Positions 59,671 through 64,000 of a stretch of 64,000 nucleotides of DNA are shown piece after piece; position 1 is the stretch's first letter; each line of letters opens with the position of its first letter. Location of the stretch: assembly GCF_946227985.1 (NCBI RefSeq), contig NZ_CAMKGL010000001.1, positions 372,001 to 436,000 on the forward strand. The letters run 5' to 3'. This DNA is from Serratia quinivorans (GTDB taxonomy: Bacteria > Pseudomonadota > Gammaproteobacteria > Enterobacterales > Enterobacteriaceae). Made by a program: the position numbers and the translations under genes. The notes below the pieces were generated by a model. That model did no database searches. It saw only the letters and a list, made by a program, of their open reading frames with translations, and was not told where the DNA came from.

Positions 59671-61974
59671 TCAGGAGGCGGGGACGGCTTGTTCGACCTT
59701 CAGCGAGACCAGGCCAATACCCAGTTTTTTCGGCGTAAAGCCGCCGCTGGCCCCTTCCTGCGGCTCGGTCGGTGCCGGTGGCGTGATGCTGATGTTCTGC
59801 GCACCGCCAGGGTTATCAAAACGCAGCGTCACGGTGGTGTCCTGCTCGCTGAGCGTCACAAACTGCTCCTGGTCACCGACGCGTACCGAAATCGGTTCGC
59901 CGACGTTTTTGCCATAGGCGCGTGCGCGCAGCACCAGATCAAAGGCCGAAGGCAGTGGGTCGACATAGTCGATGTTCACCGTCGGTGCCAGATTGGCGTC
60001 CGACCAGCGGCCCCAGTCCTCGACGGCGGCAACACCGGTAATCGCCTTAACCTGTTCCGGCATACCCGGCAGCATAAAGGCGATGGCATCTGCGTGATAT
60101 TTAACCGCTGAATCGTCCACTTTCAGCCGCTCGACGGCATTTTGATAAGCAGCCACGCTGTCCGCCTCTGGGCTGCTAAAGTTGACCTTGCCACGATAGT
60201 TGCCCCCTTTGGCCTGCACGATGTGCGGTGGGGCGGCCAGATTGCCTGAGGCAACGCAGGTCTCGGTGCTCAGCGCCAGTTCAGGCGCCCACACCCGGCC
60301 AATTTCATAGCACTTGTCGACCCAGACGAATTTTTCACCCGCCCCCAAACCGGCGAGCTGTTTTTTCAGCGGCGTGGACAGATAGACGTTAAACATCGGC
60401 TCAATTTTATTGTCCGTCACCTTCAGGATAAACGGCACCTTAAAGGTGATGCCAGAGAAGCTAAAACGGCTACCCTGGTTATCCAGGTTAAAGTTGCCGA
60501 TGCTGTTCGGGAAGCCCCATTGCTTTACCACCGCCGGTTTCCAGGCGTTGATTTTCTCATCGATATTCAGGAACACCGTCGCTAGCGTCGGACTGGACAG
60601 GCTGCTGCGGCCAAGGCCAATGTAGTTATCACCGCCCATCACATCCAGCACCGTGGCACCGTTGTCCAGCGTGCTGCGCTTCTCGTTGTGCAGCGCGGTC
60701 TGCGGGTGAGTCCCGTCGATAATAAAGAACAGGTTGCGGCGTTTCTGTTTGGTCAAAATGTCATAGGCGGTGTTGTTCATCGCCAGGTGATCCGAAGACA
60801 CCACGATAACGGTATTTTTGAAGTACTCGGACGCTTTGATTTTGTCGATCAGCGCCGCGATATGCTGCTGGCTGCAGGCCACCGCGCTTAGCGAGCGGTT
60901 TTCTTTGTTCTGCCAACTGAACGACTTTTTGCTGCAACTGGCGGAGATAAAACCGTCCGGGTGATGGGTGTCGACGGTCAGCGCAAACAGCGAGAACTTT
61001 TTATCCTGTTTCGACAGCTCGACAAACTTGTCGAACACCAGATCCAGCACGGTATCGTCGTACCAACCCCAGTCATTTTTGTAGCTCGGGTCGCTGACCT
61101 GCCCGCGCAATTCTTTAAAGCCGTAAGCATGGTCAAAGCCGTGCGATTTCAGGAAGGTATCTTTGCCCGCGAAGGCCAGCTCGGCACCCTGATAAAAATA
61201 GTTGTCGTAGCCGGCGGATTTCAGCACGTCGCCCAGGCAGACGTTTTCCGGATAAAAGGTGGAAACGGCGCTGGAGGCATTACCGTCAAAGGGGGCAAAT
61301 AGCGGGATACCGCACTGCGAGGACACCATTCCGGCAATGGTATAGCCGGTGCCGGGCAACTGTTGAGTGTTGCTGAAATCGATACTGTTTGCACGGTGCT
61401 GGTTCAGTTCGTCGGCCAGGCTGGGGAAGAGATCCGCATCCAGATAGGTTCTTTCCAGGCTTTCGGCATAAATATACACCAGGTTCGGCGCTTTACCCTG
61501 CACGCTCTTTTTCGGCGCTTTGTAATAGGTATCAAAGTCGGCGGTATCACCGCTAATCTGACTTCTGACCAGCAGGGAAATATCCTGAAAGGCCGGGGTG
61601 GTGCCGACGGAAAACAGCGCCAGCAGCACGGCGAGCACGCTGTAAACCACGCTGCTGCTTTTTGCCTTGCGCCGCATCAGGCTCCAGGTCAACACGGCGA
61701 AGATCAGTGCCAGCACCGCCAGCAGGCCGATAAATGGCAGCAGGTATTTGCCGACGCCTGCGCCTTTCAGGCTGCTGGTCAGGGTGTAGAGCACGGCATC
61801 GGTAATGCCGTCGCCGGTAAAGTAGTTACTGGCGATCAGCACCACGTTAAGGATCAGATAGCTGCCCAGCAGCGTCAGCAGGGCGGCAAGCCACCAGCGG
61901 TTGGCAGCGGCCCGGGTCCGGTAGATAAGAATTGAGGCTAAAAAAAGTGCAAACGAAATTAATGCTGAAACCAT
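59671..61974 (-). CDS. opgB: Phosphoglycerol transferase I (OPG-modifying)
   Basis: A 767-residue inner-membrane protein, as in E. coli OpgB/MdoB (763). It has about four N-terminal helices (residues 1-150) and a large periplasmic sulfatase-fold domain with the catalytic threonine region GTGYTIAGMVSSQCG near residue 205. The later DHHPDG-like and SSDHLAMNN segments contain metal ligands. It transfers phosphoglycerol from phosphatidylglycerol to osmoregulated periplasmic glucans. It is monocistronic, next to an intergenic repeat. Confidence 0.93.
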   Translation of the reverse strand: MVSALISFALFLASILIYRTRAAANRWWLAALLTLLGSYLILNVVLIASNYFTGDGITDAVLYTLTSSLKGAGVGKYLLPFIGLLAVLALIFAVLTWSLMRRKAKSSSVVYSVLAVLLALFSVGTTPAFQDISLLVRSQISGDTADFDTYYKAPKKSVQGKAPNLVYIYAESLERTYLDADLFPSLADELNQHRANSIDFSNTQQLPGTGYTIAGMVSSQCGIPLFAPFDGNASSAVSTFYPENVCLGDVLKSAGYDNYFYQGAELAFAGKDTFLKSHGFDHAYGFKELRGQVSDPSYKNDWGWYDDTVLDLVFDKFVELSKQDKKFSLFALTVDTHHPDGFISASCSKKSFSWQNKENRSLSAVACSQQHIAALIDKIKASEYFKNTVIVVSSDHLAMNNTAYDILTKQKRRNLFFIIDGTHPQTALHNEKRSTLDNGATVLDVMGGDNYIGLGRSSLSSPTLATVFLNIDEKINAWKPAVVKQWGFPNSIGNFNLDNQGSRFSFSGITFKVPFILKVTDNKIEPMFNVYLSTPLKKQLAGLGAGEKFVWVDKCYEIGRVWAPELALSTETCVASGNLAAPPHIVQAKGGNYRGKVNFSSPEADSVAAYQNAVERLKVDDSAVKYHADAIAFMLPGMPEQVKAITGVAAVEDWGRWSDANLAPTVNIDYVDPLPSAFDLVLRARAYGKNVGEPISVRVGDQEQFVTLSEQDTTVTLRFDNPGGAQNISITPPAPTEPQEGASGGFTPKKLGIGLVSLKVEQAVPAS

Positions 61975-62169
61975 CCACCGTACCCTGTCTGATTAAAAAG
62001 AGAATCTTAACTGCTCTGACAAACGCTATTGAGCCGCGCACAGCGCGAAAGAGGAAGGGTATAGCGCATTGAAAGCATCAGGGTCAATGCGTGTTTGCAT
62101 TGCCCCGCCGCGGCAGAGTGTGATTGGCGTTTTTTTGTGACATTACTGTGACACTAATCACGTCTGTTA

Positions 62170-62215
62170 CCCCTCACCCTGACCCTTTCCTTGGGGAAGA
62201 GGGCTGGGTGAGGGG
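62170..62215. repeat. REP-like hairpin between opgB and thiY-like genes
   Basis: CCCCTCACCC and GGGTGAGGGG are perfect 10-base complements enclosing a GC-rich imperfect inner hairpin, 46 bases overall. It ends 19 bases before the thiY-like stop codon. A GC-rich partner lies after agp (5903). No T tract, so a dispersed hairpin is more likely than a terminator. Confidence 0.6.
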
Positions 62216-62234
62216 AACAGGCCAACGCGCGCCC

Positions 62235-63170
62235 TTAATTCAGCTCCACCGCATACTGCTCTACCGGGGTGATTTTCTTGATCAGCTTATTGTCGAACAG
62301 GAACTGTTCATAGGCCTGATAGCGTGGCTTATCCAGCCTGGCCGGGTCACGGGCGAACAGCGGCAGACTGGCCTGCCAGGCCTGTTTGTTCAACTCGGTA
62401 TTCAGTTCCGGGTGGGCCTTGGCGAACGCCAGCCAGCTTTCCTGTGGGTGGGCTTGCAGGTAATCGTTGCCTTTTTTCAGCGCCGTGAGGAATTTTTTGA
62501 TTTTCGGCTCGCCTACCGCGTCGCGATTGGCGACGATAATCAGTTCGTCGTAGGCCGGAACGCCGTAGTCTTCCACGTTAAACACCACCGGATCCTTGCC
62601 CTGCAGCTTTAGCTCCAGCGCCTCGATATTACGATAGCCGCCAATCACCGCATCAACCTGACCTGCCAGCAGGGCGCTGGTCAGTTGGAAATTAACGTTA
62701 ATCAACTTACCGTCGTCAGGGTTGAGGTGTTCATGCTTGAACATGGTTGCCAGCGTGGCCTGTTCGATGCCGCTGACCGAGTAACCGATTTTTTTGTCCT
62801 TCAGCCCCGCCGGGGTGGTGATGCTTTTATCCAGCGTGATCACGGTATTGAGCGGTGAATTAATCAGGGTACCCACGCGCATCAGCGGCAGGCCCTGATC
62901 GGCAAAGAAATGCAGCTGCGGCTGATAGGTGATGGCCAGATCGGCCTGTTTTGCCGCCACCAACCGTGGTGGTAGCGCCGGATCGGAAGGCGGCACAATC
63001 TTGACGTCCAGGCCTTCGGCCTTGAAGGCGCCTATCTGCTCGGCCACCATAATCGGCGCGTGATCGGGGTTGATATACCAGTCGAGCACCAGCGTCAGTT
63101 TTTCTGCGGCGGTGGCTTGCCCGGCCAGCGTGGCGCTGAGCATCAGTCCGCAGAGGGTGTTTTTAATCAT
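62235..63170 (-). CDS. ThiY-like ABC substrate-binding protein
   Basis: A 311-residue periplasmic protein of the THI5/NMT1 fold with a signal peptide (residues 1-23). It has LTLVLDWYINPDHAPIMVAEQIGAF near residue 26 (read in part), matching the hydroxymethylpyrimidine-binding ThiY family, and YQPQLHFFADQGLPL. The ATG at 63170 gives the signal peptide a correct start; an upstream ATG at 63194 would precede it by 8 residues. The permease and ATPase genes follow upstream in the same direction. Function as pyrimidine-precursor uptake for thiamine is inferred. Confidence 0.88.
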   Translation of the reverse strand: MIKNTLCGLMLSATLAGQATAAEKLTLVLDWYINPDHAPIMVAEQIGAFKAEGLDVKIVPPSDPALPPRLVAAKQADLAITYQPQLHFFADQGLPLMRVGTLINSPLNTVITLDKSITTPAGLKDKKIGYSVSGIEQATLATMFKHEHLNPDDGKLINVNFQLTSALLAGQVDAVIGGYRNIEALELKLQGKDPVVFNVEDYGVPAYDELIIVANRDAVGEPKIKKFLTALKKGNDYLQAHPQESWLAFAKAHPELNTELNKQAWQASLPLFARDPARLDKPRYQAYEQFLFDNKLIKKITPVEQYAVELN

Positions 63171-63186
63171 TGTGGATCCCTTGTTA

Positions 63187-63954
63187 TCAGTCATTTTCCG
63201 GCGCCCAGTCGATCAGGCGCAGCAGCAGCGCGTCCACCGTCACCCAAAGCAGGACGGTCATCAGCACCAGAATAAACAGCGCGGCAAAACAGACGTCGGT
63301 CTGCATGCGCGCGTTGGCGTTAAGCATCACGTAACCCAGGCCTTCCGCCGAGCCGACCCATTCACCGATGATCGCGCCGATCGGGGCGACGGCGGCGGCC
63401 ATGCGCAGCCCGGAACCAAAGGCCGGCAGTGCCGCCATCAGTCGTACGTGCCGCAGTTGGGCCCAGGGTGAGGCGCGCAGGGTGCGGGCCAGATCGAGAT
63501 AATCGTTATTGACCCGGCGCAGTCCGTCGAAGAAAGCGGAGGTGATCGGGAAGAAGATCACCAACACCGCCATCACCACCTTGGCGCTCATGCCAAAACC
63601 GAACCACAGCACCAACAGCGGGGCCAGTGCAAACACCGGGATTGCCTGACTGGTCAGCACCAGCGGCATGAGCCAGCGTTGCAGCCGCGGGGAATAAATC
63701 ATGCACAGCGCCAGTAGGGTGCCGAGCAACACCCCGGCCAGCAGGCCGCAGGCAATTTCAGCGGCGGTGATCAGCGTGTGGTAACCGAGGTAAGCCCGGT
63801 CGTTCCACAGCGCTTGTGCTACCGCAGAGGGCGAGGGCAGCAGAAAAGCCGGAATATCACCCAGAGTGACCAGTCCCCACAGCAATAGCAGGCCGGCAAA
63901 CACCGTCAGGCTGCGGCGCGTCCGCGACAGACGGCTTTCAATCTGTGGTTTCAT
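63187..63954 (-). CDS. ThiX-like ABC transporter permease
   Basis: A 255-residue permease of the SsuC/TauC/ThiX type with six helices. The EAA loop is at GLRRVNNDYLDLARTLRASPWAQLRHVRLMAALP near residue 140 (read in part). It overlaps the ATPase gene by 4 bases (ATGA) and precedes the binding protein by 16 bases. Together the three form a leftward thiamine-precursor-type importer. Confidence 0.9.
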   Translation of the reverse strand: MKPQIESRLSRTRRSLTVFAGLLLLWGLVTLGDIPAFLLPSPSAVAQALWNDRAYLGYHTLITAAEIACGLLAGVLLGTLLALCMIYSPRLQRWLMPLVLTSQAIPVFALAPLLVLWFGFGMSAKVVMAVLVIFFPITSAFFDGLRRVNNDYLDLARTLRASPWAQLRHVRLMAALPAFGSGLRMAAAVAPIGAIIGEWVGSAEGLGYVMLNANARMQTDVCFAALFILVLMTVLLWVTVDALLLRLIDWAPEND

Positions 63955-64000
63955 CCGGCGGCCCTCACCAGTTGCAACAACAGCTCGCTCTGGCTTTTCA
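63951..64000 (-). CDS. ABC transporter ATP-binding protein, C-terminal end (partial)
   Basis: The last 16 codons of a gene that continues beyond the window, ending KSQSELLLQLVRAAG. The stop codon overlaps the start of the permease gene (ATGA), as in operons for ThiZ/SsuB-type ATPases. The identification is by position. Confidence 0.7.
   Translation of the reverse strand, partial: KSQSELLLQLVRAAG

Noticed and set aside
1..64000. CRISPR arrays or complete insertion sequences
   Set aside because: No regularly spaced direct repeats and no transposase gene could be found by eye; only small hairpin repeats and the tRNA-linked junctions.

Overview
The window reads as enterobacterial chromosome of moderately high GC, most likely Serratia or a close relative. 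Three things point there: the gene families (citrate lyase genes, agp, alkB, a YghW-type small protein, nac, amn and opgB that look close to their E. coli counterparts), the nac / tRNA-Asn / amn neighbourhood, and a penicillin G acylase gene. The genus is inferred from gene content, not from a database search.

Layout. 1-4512: end of a citrate fermentation operon (citE-citF-citX-citG-citT). 4566-10994: agp with a consensus CRP site, a MntA/HepT toxin-antitoxin pair, a phosphopantetheinyl transferase gene broken at a run of seven G, an EamA/RarD permease, alkB, a LysR regulator, an AlaX editing protein and a small cysteine-rich secreted protein. 11170-18464: six-gene operon with a dipeptide/nickel-type ABC importer, a luciferase-like monooxygenase and a fused carboxymuconolactone decarboxylase/AhpD-like protein. 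18716-21863: small LPS-core locus (WaaZ-like, O-antigen-ligase-like, GT9 heptosyltransferase-like). 22010-24763: flavodoxin-like reductase with divergent LysR, nitroreductase and yghW. 24801-25750: MqsR-like toxin with an unusual antitoxin (MqsA-type zinc ribbon joined to a probable ribbon-helix-helix). 25959-28397: penicillin acylase. 28850-33797: TetR-controlled RND efflux operon with two matched operators.

From 34021 to the tRNA-Asn gene at 55547-55622 lies a mosaic island. Its marks are copies of the tRNA 3' end at 34021 and 37802, two related terminators at 37764 and 41184, and a P4-type integrase next to the tRNA that carries one nonsense codon and one frameshift. The cargo is dominated by NAD(P)H- and flavin-dependent oxidoreductases, each block with its own regulator (LysR, HxlR, MarR, two TetR, LysR) and visible operators. 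It includes a NemR/NemA-like pair, a seven-gene operon at 46755-50688 (DedA-like, two NTF2-like, two SDR-like, SRPBCC, flavin reductase) and an interrupted ADP-ribosyltransferase-like gene. The cargo looks like an electrophile or xenobiotic response island; that is inference from gene families.

55913-64000 returns to conserved chromosome: nac with a sigma-54 promoter, a bestrophin-like channel, amn, opgB, and a ThiY/ThiX/ThiZ-type importer that runs off the window end.
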